DNA of 57,997 nucleotides, taken from positions 53,926 to 111,922 of the forward strand of contig ML986694.1 of assembly GCA_010094045.1 (NCBI GenBank). Reading direction: 5' to 3'. Origin of the DNA: Lojkania enalia (taxonomy: Eukaryota; Ascomycota; Dothideomycetes; Pleosporales). Below are positions 45,141 through 56,782 of this stretch, in pieces. Position 1 is the stretch's first letter; each line of letters opens with the position of its first letter. The notes below the pieces were generated by a model. That model was not told where the DNA came from and did not search any database. It saw nothing but the letters and a program-made list of their open reading frames with translations. The position numbers and the translations under genes are program-made.

Positions 45141-46760
45141 CCTTAACTAGGGTATCTACTAGACAGCGAGTTGTAAACAGCTTATAGCAGCTTAAGCTTC
45201 AGCTTATCGTAGTCTAGTACTATAAGTCGATTTTAGTAGTATAGTCGGTTGTTACGCTCTTTATAGTTAGCTAGAGTTAGAAGCTTAGATTAATAGGTTC
45301 CTTTTCTTAGTAGCTTTAGGGTATCTTAGATTAGGTTATTGTTCGGGTATTCTTTATCGATAATCTCTATAATTAGTCGGCCTACTTCTATCTATTAGAA
45401 TAGTTCAGGACGAAGTAATATCTATTAATAACTTCTATAGGCCTCTTCTTATATAGGCTTATCTTATAACCTTTAAGTTAAGGTATTAGGCTTCTTTCTA
45501 AGTTTTCTAGGTCGGTATATAATACTAAAGTTAAACCTTAATAGATATTCTAATTAATAGACCTATTAGTAGCTTAGCTGCTTTATTATTATAAAGTACT
45601 ATAAGTTCTTATAATCGCTTAGTACTTCTATAAAGAATACTACGCCTTCTAATTCAGGCCTCTATTATTTAAAATATTAGATAATCGCGAGTAGTTCCTT
45701 ATTATATATTTTATAGTTGCTTTTAGTAGGGTTTATATACTTAGAGAAGTAGGTAATAGGTTTTAGTTTACTATTAGTACTTCTCTAGGACAGCACGCCG
45801 GCTGTTATAAAGTCGGACGCGTTAGCTTCTACTACTATTAGTAACTTAGGGTTAAAGTATTAGAGAATTAGTATAGAGATAAAGGCATCCTTTAAGTAGT
45901 TAAAGGAATATTAACAGCTATTATTCTAGTTAAATCGAGTATTCTTCTTAGTTAGGGCTATTAAGGGGGAGACTTTCTATAAGAAGTTGTTAATAAATCG
46001 TTGGTAGAAGTTCGTAAAGCCTATAAAGGCTTAAATATCTTTTACGTTCTTAGAGTATTTCTAGTTAACAATTATCTCTACCTTCTTTAAGTCTATATAG
46101 ATCCCTTCTATAGTAATTATATACCCTAGGTAGATTACTTCTAACTAGTAGAACTCGTACTTATCTATATTAAACTGTAGACTATTCGCTCTTAAGGCTT
46201 TAAAGACTAGCTAGATATACTACTTATAATCTTTTAGATTCTTACTAAATATTAGGATATTATTAATATAGGCAGTATAGAATATATTAAAGTATAGTCT
46301 TAGTATATTATTTATAAAGTACTAGAACGTATTTAAAGTATTAGCTAGGCTAAAAAGTATTACTAGGTATTTAAATAGCCTATAGTATATATAAAAGATA
46401 GTTTTCTATTCGTCTCTCTCAGCAATCCTTAGCTTATTAAATATAGTAATAATATTAAGTTTTATATAGTACTTAGCCTTACTAAATTAGGTTAATATTT
46501 CTTAGATTAGTAGAATTAGGTATCGGTTCTTAATAGTAATAGTATTTAGGGCTCTATAGTTTATATAGAATTAGAAGCTACCTTTAGGTTTCTTTATAAA
46601 AATTATAGGTACAGCTACTAGTAATAAACTTACTCTAATAAATCCCTTAGACAAGTTCTTATTAAGGTACTTCTTTAGTACTTTTAACTTGTTCTAGAAC
46701 ATCCTATAGAGTAGACTAAAGCTAGCTTACTTACTACTCTCTAGTTTAATCTTATAATTA
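45141..46760 (-). pseudogene. Element E reverse transcriptase and RNase H
   Basis: The minus strand RT includes FYINYRALNTITIKNRY (about 46520-46570), a FSLANTLNTFQYFINN stretch (about 46300-46350), the catalytic box as YINNILIF at about 46240-46270 (both Asp of YIDD changed to Asn by G-to-A), GYIITIEGI (about 46115-46140) and FIGFTNFYQRFINNF (about 45985-46030). RNase H follows with VEANASDFI (about 45800-45830), SNYKIYNKELLAII (about 45680-45725) and a SDYKNL segment near 45600. Inactive. Confidence 0.92.
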
Positions 46761-48938
46761 TATAGTTGTTATTTAGGCAGCGTATCTATATTCTTATATA
46801 AGAAGATAGATAATAGGTTATAGTATTCTTTAAGCACTTTAGTAATAGGGTTAGTATATACCTTTAGGGCTAGAGCCTTATTAATATTAGCTATTAACAC
46901 AGCGAAGATTTTATAGTTAGATTACTAGAAGAGTTAAACTAGTAGTATAGTACCTATATAGTATATATCTAGCTATAGTATAGACTTTAGGTATTTAGGT
47001 TTAGATAGGTCTTTTTAACTATAATCTTCGTCTAAAGTTAGGTTAGTTTTAATTTTAGGTTCTTTTAACTAGCGTAGTATTTTAGGCCGCTAGTAATTAT
47101 ATTAGGTATAGCTTAACAGGCGGAGCTTTAAATAGCGCTGCCTAGGCTTTAAGCTATATAGAAGTTATAAATTAGTTGCTTCGGGATCTCCTTTTATATT
47201 AAATTCGGGTAGTTTACAGTCTTTAATAACTGTTTAAATAGTCTATTAGTAGATAGTAGTACTAGTAGATTATAAGTATTAAGTTAGGTATTAGTTAATA
47301 GTAAAGACTAGCTGTTTATTCTTATAGTCTAAGTTTATATAATACTTATATATCTATAGCTGTCCTAGAATCAACTAGTATTTTTCTAGTATAGTTATAT
47401 AGAGATATACTATCTCTAAATAGTTTAGGTGTTGGAGGGTTAAGGTAATTAAATAGAAGATAATCCTCTTATAGAGGACTTTTCTATTAAAGCTAGTCGG
47501 GTATAGATTATATAAAAGTTATATCTTTCGGAGTTTTAGAATATATATAAAGTCTCTGTAGATATAGCTATAACTAGTAGCCCTAATATTAATAAGAATA
47601 TTAATATTTTACTAGACTAGGTTTTAACAGATTAAAAAAGGAGCTAGGATCTAGTAGTTCTATAACTATTTCTATAGAGGCTAGTTCTATAGGTATATAG
47701 AAATTTAATATAGGCGTAGTCCCGGAAAGTAACTTACTTCTAGAATAGACCTTTTAGCGATATTCTAGTCGGCGAGACTAGCTGCGTTTAAGAGTAAGAG
47801 TAACAGCCTTATCTATAAGATAATAAGCGTATTAAAAATTAGTTAAAGGATTAGTCGGAGGATTAAGAGTAGGATCTACTAGGTATAGTAGAGCTCTAAG
47901 ACCCTTAACAGATTAATAGTAGAGGGGTGCTATATTCTAGCGAAATATATCCCTTACTACTATACTTATAACAGCGTCTTTTACGGCGGCGTCTTTCTTA
48001 TTTATTAGAGCCTACAGGCGCGTAGCTAGAAGTATTAAGTTTTATAGTATTCGGGTCCTTCTAGTAAGTAGTATAATACTTCGGTTATTTACGGTAGTTA
48101 CCAGGCAGATAATATAGATTAGTATTATATAGGGAAATTAGGTTAGCGTAGTCGTTTAGGGTGCTAGGTATTATAATACCTATTATAGTACAGCGGAGCT
48201 TATTAGAGAGAGAACGTTGGAGATATACAATTTATCTAGTCTTATTTAGTTTAGTATCTATAATTAGGCGTTAGAATTTAGCAAAGTAAGTAGGAAACCT
48301 GCTTTAGCCTTACTTTAAGGTTTCTAGCTTACTCTATACTATAGTCTTCTTATTCTAGTTGCTATAGGTAGATTCTAAGAAGGCGACTAAGCTGTTTATA
48401 GAGTTAATACCCTTGTCTATTAATAGGTTAACTAATATTACTAGGTCTTATTCTAGGCGGGAATAGGTATATAGAAGGCGGGTACGTTTAGTTGGGTATT
48501 AGTTAACGTTTTCTTCTAGTTTATAGCAGAGCTTTCTAATAAAGTATAAAAGCTCTATATATTTACTAGAGAATATTAGAGGGTCGGATAAGTAGTTAAA
48601 ACAGAAATGCGGGTTATATATAGTTTTAGGTGGATTAGGGGTTAATACAGGCATCTATTTAGAAGCTAGAGTTATAGGCTAAGTCGGGCTAAGAGCGGGT
48701 AATAGTTCTATTACTATTAATATACTAGTAGCTGGTAGAGGAGTAGCCGTTTAGTAGCTACTAAATTCTCTTCGTATCACTTTAAAGTCTAACTTATAGC
48801 GGTTCTCCTAGGTTACTAAAGCTTCTACTAGCATCTCGTTCTTCTGCTGTAAAAAGTCTAGCTTACTCTAGATCTCTTTAAGTATACTAATAAGCGCGTT
48901 CTCGTCTATAGCGTATAATAGTAGATAATATAATATAA
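46761..48938 (-). pseudogene. Element E gag and protease region
   Basis: This is the 5' coding part of E on the minus strand, between the 5' LTR and RT. By position it holds gag (about 47700-48900) and the aspartic protease plus linker (about 46900-47600). Individual motifs were too degraded to assign safely, so this call rests on element architecture. It contains locally GC-rich, TG/CA-retaining patches (for example around 47950-48060). Confidence 0.6.
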
Positions 48939-49241
48939 TATTACGGACGCTTATATATAGTTAGTTAATCGTACTTTAGGCAGTTAACTCTATTACTATA
49001 TACTATATGTAAATATTAAGATGTTACGTTAAAAACAGAGATATCTATATTATATAGGTTTTTATAGGGGCTAGGTCTGTGCTACTATACGGGCTAGCCG
49101 GGTTGGCGAAACCTTCCTCTATCGTGGTTAAGATAAGTTGGTTATATTCCAGCTAGTAGCTGACAGCTGTTACTAGCAGCTGGTTCGGGTATTATAGTAA
49201 GAGTAGTGTAAGTATAGAGGTGTCGCGGTATTACCGTAACA
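48939..49241 (-). repeat. LTR-E, 5' LTR (303 bp)
   Basis: On the plus strand it runs tattacggacgcttatat...ggtattaccgtaaca. It retains the original CA at its right end (TG on the minus strand) and is less mutated at its right half than the 3' LTR. Confidence 0.93.
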
Positions 49242-49246
49242 TTTAC

Positions 49247-49512
49247 CTTAGAATAGAGTATTTATACCAGCTTAGTAAAATTATTATAGAAGCTGAGGAG
49301 CTAAAAAAACTAGTTGCTAAAGTAAGAGAAATATAGGAAGATATTAGAAGATAACTTAATATTATAGCTTATAAAATTATAGGAGTAAATATACTTAAGA
49401 AAAAGAAATATTCTAAAAATAATATATATTTAGAGGAATATAAAGTACTAAACTAGAAATAATATATAGTTAGATACTAGTACTACTAAAAAGTATTTAA
49501 AGTATTTAGATA
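49247..49512 (+). pseudogene. Family A gag 3' part, A copy 3 (between E and P6)
   Basis: It resumes A copy 3 right after the TTTAC duplication, collinear with about 25095-25360 of A copy 2. It ends at the TA at 49511-49512 where P6 is inserted. Confidence 0.85.
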
Positions 49513-51281
49513 ATATATTCTATAAGCGAATATTCTATATAAGTAAGCTACCTTACTACTAATTCTTAGCCTATTAACTAGCAACTACTATAGCTCTATA
49601 ACTAAGTACTTAATTAGCTTTAAAAGAGGCTTAAATAATTCTAGCAATTTAAGCTCTTAAAAATAATATATTATTAAGTATAAGGTAGACTATAGTATTA
49701 TATAATATTAACCGAATACGCCTCCAACGAAAATATACTAGAATAACTATATAACGCGGTTGTAAAGCTAATTTAAAAAGGCTTATAAAGCTAGAAGAGA
49801 AGATAATTATTAAGTTTATTCTTAAACTAGATTTAAATAGCTTTTTACCTACCCTAGCTATTATATAAGATATAGCTAATATACTACTAGCTATTAAACT
49901 TTATTTCGCGTATACTATTAATTAAAACCCGCTTTAACTAACCATACGATTACTAACGAGTAAAATATAAGAATCTAGAGGTTATAAGTAGGTAGTTTAA
50001 CCTAGTTAAAGCGATAGTTAAGAAATATAGGATAATAACTAAGAATATCTTTAATTTTAATAAGATAGGCTTTTAAATAGAAGTAATAACTAGCTATATA
50101 GTTATTATAGAAATAGAGTAATATAATAGGCTAAAAGCTATATAGCTAGATAATTATAAGTAGACTACTATTATTTAGAAAGTTAGTTTAATAGGCTAGT
50201 TAATTCTACTATATATAATCCTTAAGGCAAAATACTACTAGGTAGTTTAATATAATAAAGATCTACTAAAAGATTAGGTAATTAACGTTAGTAAGAATAG
50301 ATAGATAATAAATAAGTATAGAATTAAGTAGATAAAGCACTTTAATTCGTATATAAAAGGTCTTATAAAAGGTAGATAGTAGCTACCACTCTATTAAATT
50401 CCTATTTCTCTATAAGTAGAATAGAACTATTACTCTCTATATACCCGCCTATACTTTATATATCTTACAGCCTCTTAATATTAGCTGCTTCTCGCTATTA
50501 AAGCGTATTTATAAAACTTAGGTTAGCTAGCTAGTTTGTTACTATATTAACTATATTAATAAGCTATCTTTTCTACCAGCTTTTAAAGCTGCCTTTAAGA
50601 AATTAATTATAAAGGATAATATCTATATAGGCTTCTAAACTATAGACCTAATTCTATTTAAACTAGATATAGTTCTATTATAACTAGACGTTAAACTTTA
50701 AACACCTATATTAGAATAAGAAGTTATAATAATATAGAAGGCTAAAACTCCCTATAATTCTTAAGAATTTAATATATAGAAGTAGCTACTTTATAATTAT
50801 ATTTAAAGTTATTAGAATTTATTATCTTCTACTCTATTTAAGATAATAGAGTAGCTCTATAAAGGCTATTAAAAACATAGATTACCTAAATACCTTATAA
50901 TAAAGCCGAATAGCTACTCTAGAGTAGGCTATTAAAGATCTTATATAGTATAAGCAGTATAAAAGAAAACGTATATAGGAAGGAGGTACTCTATTAGTTA
51001 AATAGGGCCTTAAAAAGGCTTCTAGTACGGTAGGAGGTAACAGGCGTCGGTAGGAGCTATTAGTATTAAGTAGTATATAGTATATACAACGGTGCGTATA
51101 CTATAAAATACCTAGGTATAATACTTATATATATAAATTAAATAGAGATAGTACTTATTAATCCTATATTAGAATATCTAATTAATATCTTATAGTATTA
51201 TTAAGCTAGTTATATTCGAAGTCTAGTACTAGTAGTAGATAGTTTACTCGCTCTTATAGAACATTCGCTTATAGAGTATAT
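49513..51281 (+). mobile_element. P6 pogo/Fot1-like transposon (1769 bp, internal deletion)
   Basis: The left end atatattctataagcgaat and right end attcgcttatagagtatat form the TIR; TA flanks at 49511-49512 and 51282-51283. The + strand has a shortened HTH region (about 49810-50010), the first DDE block FNFNKIGF at about 50050-50075 (Asp lost) and a zinc-knuckle-like CVYYKIPRYNTY stretch near 51090-51130. The second DDE block (LxxDxxxSH) expected near 50380 is absent: sequence passes from a KGR stretch to what normally follows that block. It is about 80 bp shorter than its relatives, consistent with this deletion. Confidence 0.9.
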
Positions 51282-51283
51282 TA

Positions 51284-53292
51284 GTAAGAATTAGATAAAG
51301 ACTACTAACTAATTAAATAGTAATAGTATTTCTTAGAATAGAAGTATAAGATATATAGTAAATAGGTAAAAGTCGCTTATACCCAAAAATTATAGATAAA
51401 GTATAGTATAGATAGATATCTATTATATAGAAAAGAGAAGGAGAAGATAGAATTCTTCCTATTTTAGTTAAAAAACTAAATAGCCTTTAAAGCAATAGTT
51501 ATATTAAGGAACTAGGTAGGAAAACTATTAGAAGGGTTACTAGAATAGTACTTTTATATATAGTACTCTAAATAGAATTTAATAGAAAGAAGTTTAAAAT
51601 ACTATTTAATAGTAGAGCTATAGATATATTTATATTAGTATAATAGGTTTATAAAAATAATATAAAATAGAGAGAAAAGATAGTACTTTCTATAATATAT
51701 CTAGTAGATAATAAGCTAATAGATTATAGCGGAGGAGTTATACTAATAGAAACTAAGAAGTAAGTACTTAATATTATAGGATATATAAATATAAGAAGTA
51801 TTAATATTATAAACCTAGGAAAATTTAATATATTACTAGGTATAAACTAGCTAGTTAAATATAATCTTAGAGTAGATTAGTAGTAAAGAATAGTTTATAG
51901 GCTATAGAGTAGATTTAGAGTAGAACTAATAGTAGGATAGTATAAGATAAGATGTCTCTTAGGTCTATAGTTAATATAGAAAGTATTAGTAGTTAGAATA
52001 GCTAGATATTTTAAGAGAATAAAATAGATATTAGGTATTATTATAGTTTAAAAAGTATATAAGGAACTATAGAATATAAGTATATTTTAAAAAATCTAAG
52101 AGAATTATAGCAAATTTATAGAGCTATATAAAGAAGCGGAGAATAGAGAATTATTTAAGTATTAAGAATATAACTATAAGATTATTATTAAGAATAAAAG
52201 AAAAACTAAAATCTAATCTAATATATAATTTAAACTAAAAATAATAGGAAGAATTTAGAAAGTATATCTAAAAGAATTTGGTAAGAGAATTTATATAACT
52301 AAGCTAGAGTAGAATAGTATTACTAATACTATTTATATCTAAGAAAAATAGTAAACTAAGGTTATATAAAACTATTAATAACTAAATAATATAACTAAAA
52401 AGAATAGATACCTATTATCTAGGGTAATAGAACTTATAAGTTAATTATAAGGAGCTAAGTAGTTTATAAAGTTTAATATAAGAGAAAGATATTATTAAAT
52501 TTAGATTAAAAGGGTTATAAATAGAAAATAGTATTTAAAATAAGAGAAGAACTTTTTAAATATCTAGTAATACTATTTAAACTTATAAATATACTAGTAA
52601 CCTTCTAAGCAGTTATAAATAATATATTAAGAAAATATTTAGATATATTTATAATAGTATATTTAGATAATATTCTAGTCTATATAAATAGATTGCTAAG
52701 AGAGTATAAGAAATATATCTAAAAAGTATTAGTAAAATTATAAAAGTATAAATTACTTATAATTCTAGAGAAGTAAAAATTTTATAAAATAAAAATAGAA
52801 TAAGAAAAGGTTAAAATAATACTAGAATAGCTAATATCTACTTTAGTTAAATAAGTATAGTTTCTCTTAAGCTTTACGAACTTTTATAGGAAGTTTATAA
52901 ACAGGTACTTTAGAGTAGTAATATCTTTAATAGAGGTTACTAAGAAAGAGAAGGGGTTTAAATAGTAGAAAGTATAATAAAAAGCCTTTAAAGAACTAAA
53001 AGCTTACTTTACCTTAGTATTAATACTAAAGATACTAGGCCTAGAAAAGTAATTCTAAGTAGAAACTAATACTTTAGATAAAGTAATAGGCGCTTATTTA
53101 AATTAGTAAAACGAAGATAGAAAGTAGAGACTATAAGCCTACTTTTTAAGAAAAATAAAACTAGAAGAACTCAACTATAATATATATAATAAAAAACTAT
53201 TAGTAATTATTAAAGTATTAAAGGAATAGTAAATATATTTAATAGGGACTAAATATCTATTTAAAGTCTAGATAGATTATAAAAACCTTATA
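51284..53292 (+). pseudogene. Family A protease, RT and start of RNase H, A copy 3
   Basis: It is collinear with about 25365-27405 of A copy 2. The protease-linked block NILLGINQLVKYN is near 51825-51870 (Asp to Asn). The RT box reads VYLDNILVY at 52657-52683 (second Asp lost). Near 52800 about 42 bp present in copy 2 (a FLGFQISRDGIKI-type segment) are missing, apparently deleted between two atagaata-like repeats. RNase H begins near 53040. P5 interrupts it at the TA at 53291-53292. Confidence 0.88.
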
Positions 53293-55158
53293 ACATAAAG
53301 CACCACCAAGCCGGCTATACCACCAAGCCAGCCACTTTTTCTTAGTATAGCAACTTTTCCGTACGCAACACTATATCTCAACAATATAAAGCTAATTTAT
53401 CTAATTAAGAAGGTAGAATTAAACTTACCCTTCAGGCCTATATCTTAGACTAATTTTAAAGCATACGACGCGCTGCAGCAGCTTTTAACGTATAATACTA
53501 GCAGCTCTCTAACCAGCTTCATAGAATTACCTTTCAACCTTAAACTTAACTAAATTGTATAAAGCTTATAGCAACTAAAGAGTAGACGATTATACGATAT
53601 ATCCTTAACCTTAATTTACGAGGATTTGCGCCGCGGCTTTATAAGGTGGTAGATATAGCAGATAAACTATTACGTACGCAGGGTAGAATATCTATAGGTA
53701 AGAACTAGTCTAAACGATTTATATCGCGTATAAATAAGCTTAAAACAGTTTTCAATCGAGTAAAGAACTGTTAAAGGATATTATAAGAAGATCTAGAGGT
53801 TATTAACGCGTGGTTTAAGCTCGTATAAGAGATGGTAGCTAAGTATAGTATCTATAAAGATAATATCTATAACTTTAATAAGATAGGCTTCTAGATAAGT
53901 ATAATTGGCTTTATAAAAGTTGTTACAGGTTTAGAATACTGTATAAGACCTATACTTATTTAGCTAGGTAATCGGGAGTAGGTTATAATAATCTAGAGGA
54001 TCTACGCTACTAAGTATATAACTCTACTATTTATTATCTATAAAGGACGCGTCTATATCTTAGTATAGTATAAGAAGACAGATATACCGTACAATTAGAA
54101 GCTCTTAGTTTCTAAGAATAGATGGATAAATAATAAGCTTAGTCTTAAATAGTTAAAGTACTTTAACGCGTATATAAAGACGCGTTAGGTAGAGTTATAT
54201 AAGCTACTTATTTTTAATAGCTATAAGAGCTATCTAAACCAGGATTTTAAGGATTATTACCTTGTACGAAAGATCCTCACCCTCTATATACTAGCACATT
54301 CATCATATATCCTACAGCTACTTAATGTGGTATACTTCTTACTATTAAAGCTAAAGTACTCCCAGCGCGTATAAGACTTAGTATACCAATATATCTACTA
54401 TATTAATAAGGAAGGCTTTCTACCAGCCTTTAGAAACGTATTTTTTAATATATTTACATACGAGAACTATAAAAAGGCCTTTAAAATATCTAGACTAGTT
54501 CCTATCAACGCGCAGGTTGTTCTTAAGCGCCTTAAAGTCCGGTTGCGTATACTACTAGAGGTATTCCTACTAGAAATACTATAGCAGTTAAAAATACCAA
54601 GTAATATACAAGAATTCGGGTTACAATTAACTCTCGTATAGAGGTCCTTTGTACGATCACTAAAAGAAGCTAAAGAAGGCTTCTCACAGCTAATAAAAGG
54701 AGCTGAATTAATGCTGCATTAAAACGCTCTTATAAGCTACTAGATTATAGAGTTTAAAGAGTAATTAGAGGTTATAATAAAGTATAAAACACATAAACGG
54801 AAGCGAATCCAGTATAGTAGTACGATAGAGTATGGTAAGGGAGCTTCGTACAGAGCTGCTAAGGCATCTATAGCTCCTCAGCGATCTAAGAAGGCTCGTA
54901 GTAGTAGTAGTAAGGAACCAGCTCAACCTAGTTAATAGTACTATAGGAACTGTAGAAAGACTGGGCATAACGCTTGTACGTGCTAAAAAGATATAGAAGC
55001 TTCTTCTAAATCTAGTCCAAGTGTCTCGTACGCAGGTTCTCTTATAGATAGCGAGTAAATCAAGGTCTTATACATGGTGTTGGTAGTGCTAAGAAAAAGT
55101 GGCCGGCTCGGTGGTATAGCCGGCTCGGTGGTATAGCCGGCTCGGTGGTGCTTTACGT
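53293..55158 (+). mobile_element. P5 pogo/Fot1-like transposon, complete (1866 bp)
   Basis: The left TIR acataaagcaccaccaagcc and right TIR ggtggtgctttacgt are flanked by TA (53291-53292 and 55159-55160). The left end has two, the right end three, copies of an accaccgagccggctat unit next to a cactttttcttagc box. The + strand transposase reads clearly: HTH about 53595-53780 (LNLRGFAPRLYKVVDIADKL-type), first DDE block YNFNKIGF at about 53868-53892 (Asp lost), second block LIFNSYKS near 54210 (Asp lost), GFLPAFRNVFFNIFTYENY near 54415-54470, and a zinc knuckle CRKTGHNACTC at about 54955-54985. From about 54440 to 55140 it is only lightly RIP-mutated. Confidence 0.94.
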
Positions 55159-55160
55159 TA

Positions 55161-56152
55161 TATATTACGATAATAAAAGAACTTATAAGAAGATAAGTAT
55201 AATAGGTAGAATAGTTAGTAGACTATAACTTTAGAATAATATACTAGAAAGGGTTAGAAAATATAGCTATAGATATACTAAGTCGTAGAGCTAACTATAT
55301 AATTAAAGAAAGGTATAAAAGAGATATAATTCTAAGATAAAAATTAGATAGATTCTTTATATATAACTACCTACAAGTCGCCTAGGGTATAAAACTAACT
55401 ACGCTAGAATAAACTTAGTAATAAAAGCTAAAGAATATATAGATAGTAGAATAATATCTAATAAGTAGTAAAGAAGTAAAAGTAATAAAATATATAACTT
55501 AAAAGCAACTATATATATATCTATATATATAATAGTAGATAATAAAAGAATTATATAAGTTGCTAGAATAGAGATACTTAAAAGTAGTAGAAATAGAGTA
55601 AAAGTTAAGGAAGAGTTTTACTCTTACTAATATAAGAAAAAAAGTATAAGATATATTTTATAAGTATTTAGAGTATAAAAAGAATAAAATTATAAAGTAT
55701 AAACTTTATTAATACTTATAACTATTAGAATTACTTAAAAAACTATAAGAATAGATTATATTAATTTTATAACTAAGTTACTAGAATTAGTAGAACTAGA
55801 ATTAGAATAAAGATATAATATAATTATAAATATAGTAGATTAACTAATAAAATATATATACTTTAGACTAGTATTAGAAATAATAATAGTATTTAAACTA
55901 GTATACGAGTTATTATATATAGTATTTATAAAGTATAAAATTCTAAAGTATATTATTTTAGATAGAAATAAATTATTTATATCTAAATATTAGTAAGAAT
56001 AGATAAAATAGATAGGAACTTAATAATAAATATTAACTAGTTTCTATCTATAAATAAACGGTTAGATAGAATAAATTAACTAGAGTTTAAAAACGTATTT
56101 AAGAATATATACTAATAAATAATAAAATAATTAGGTCGAATTATTATCTATA
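55161..56152 (+). pseudogene. Family A RNase H end and integrase, A copy 3
   Basis: It is collinear with about 27410-28400 of A copy 2. The integrase core is readable as NIVD (about 55830), LDRNKLF (about 55960) and LELLLSIIYS-like sequence up to the junction. It is more strongly mutated than copy 2. P1 interrupts it at the TA at 56151-56152; the remainder lies beyond the window. Confidence 0.85.
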
Positions 56153-56782
56153 ATATATTCTACTATTAAAGCGGCTATCCTATTAAAGCGGCTACATTTT
56201 CTTAGCGTAAAGAATACTATATACGAAAAGTTAATTTATTTAATATTAATAAAAGATTCTATATATAATATACTTTCATCTAATTTAGAATTTTCCCTAC
56301 TATCCTTTTAGCACGTATAAGTGTTATATCTAGTCTTACTATAGTTACTATAGTAGTATTAAGCTGGTTAGGCCCTTTCTTAAATATTAGTACTACGAGT
56401 CTTTTTAAAGAGCTAAGAGTCTATAGATACTTTAGAAGTTATATATAAAGATTCCTCGCTATATAATACTATACTACTATACTAAATATACTTTCTTTTA
56501 TACGTTTTATACTTAGTTACTTCTTTTAATTATCTTTTAAGCTTAGAGTTATAAGTTTAAAAAAGCGTATTCTAATATAGTATTAACTTAGCACCTTTTA
56601 TAAGCTGTAAGAATCCTTCTTATACCTCTTTTAATAATTATATAAAGGACTTTTATATAAGTATTAATTATAATCCAAATTTATATATATTATTTAGAGT
56701 TTTAGACTATTAGAAGTCTTCTTATAAAAGTAATTCTAGTAGAGTATATAATTATATATTAAGGTAATCTAATATAACTTAT
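56153..56782 (-). mobile_element. P1 copy 3, C-terminal segment
   Basis: It begins atatattctactattaaagc, the P1 TIR, after TA in A sequence. It is collinear with 33403 onward and reads on the minus strand (zinc knuckle and C-terminal part first). It is split at the TA at 56781-56782 by P2 copy 3, and the rest is outside the window. Confidence 0.9.

Larger units (their letters stand above)
43117..49241 (-). mobile_element. Element E: complete Ty3/gypsy chromovirus-type retrotransposon (6125 bp)
   Basis: Both LTRs are exactly 303 bp (43117-43419 and 48939-49241), flanked by tttac (43112-43116 and 49242-49246). The polypurine tract (plus-strand gtacccctctttt at 43421) lies beside the left LTR, so the element reads on the minus strand. 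Order from right to left: 5' LTR, gag, protease, RT, RNase H, integrase, chromodomain, tandem repeat array, 3' LTR. It keeps clearly more CA/TG and GC than its host A copy 3, consistent with later arrival or fewer RIP rounds, but all frames contain TAA/TAG. Confidence 0.94.

Noticed and set aside
54765..54968. 67-codon open frame on the minus strand
   Set aside because: It is antisense to the well-preserved C-terminal zinc-knuckle part of the P5 transposase.
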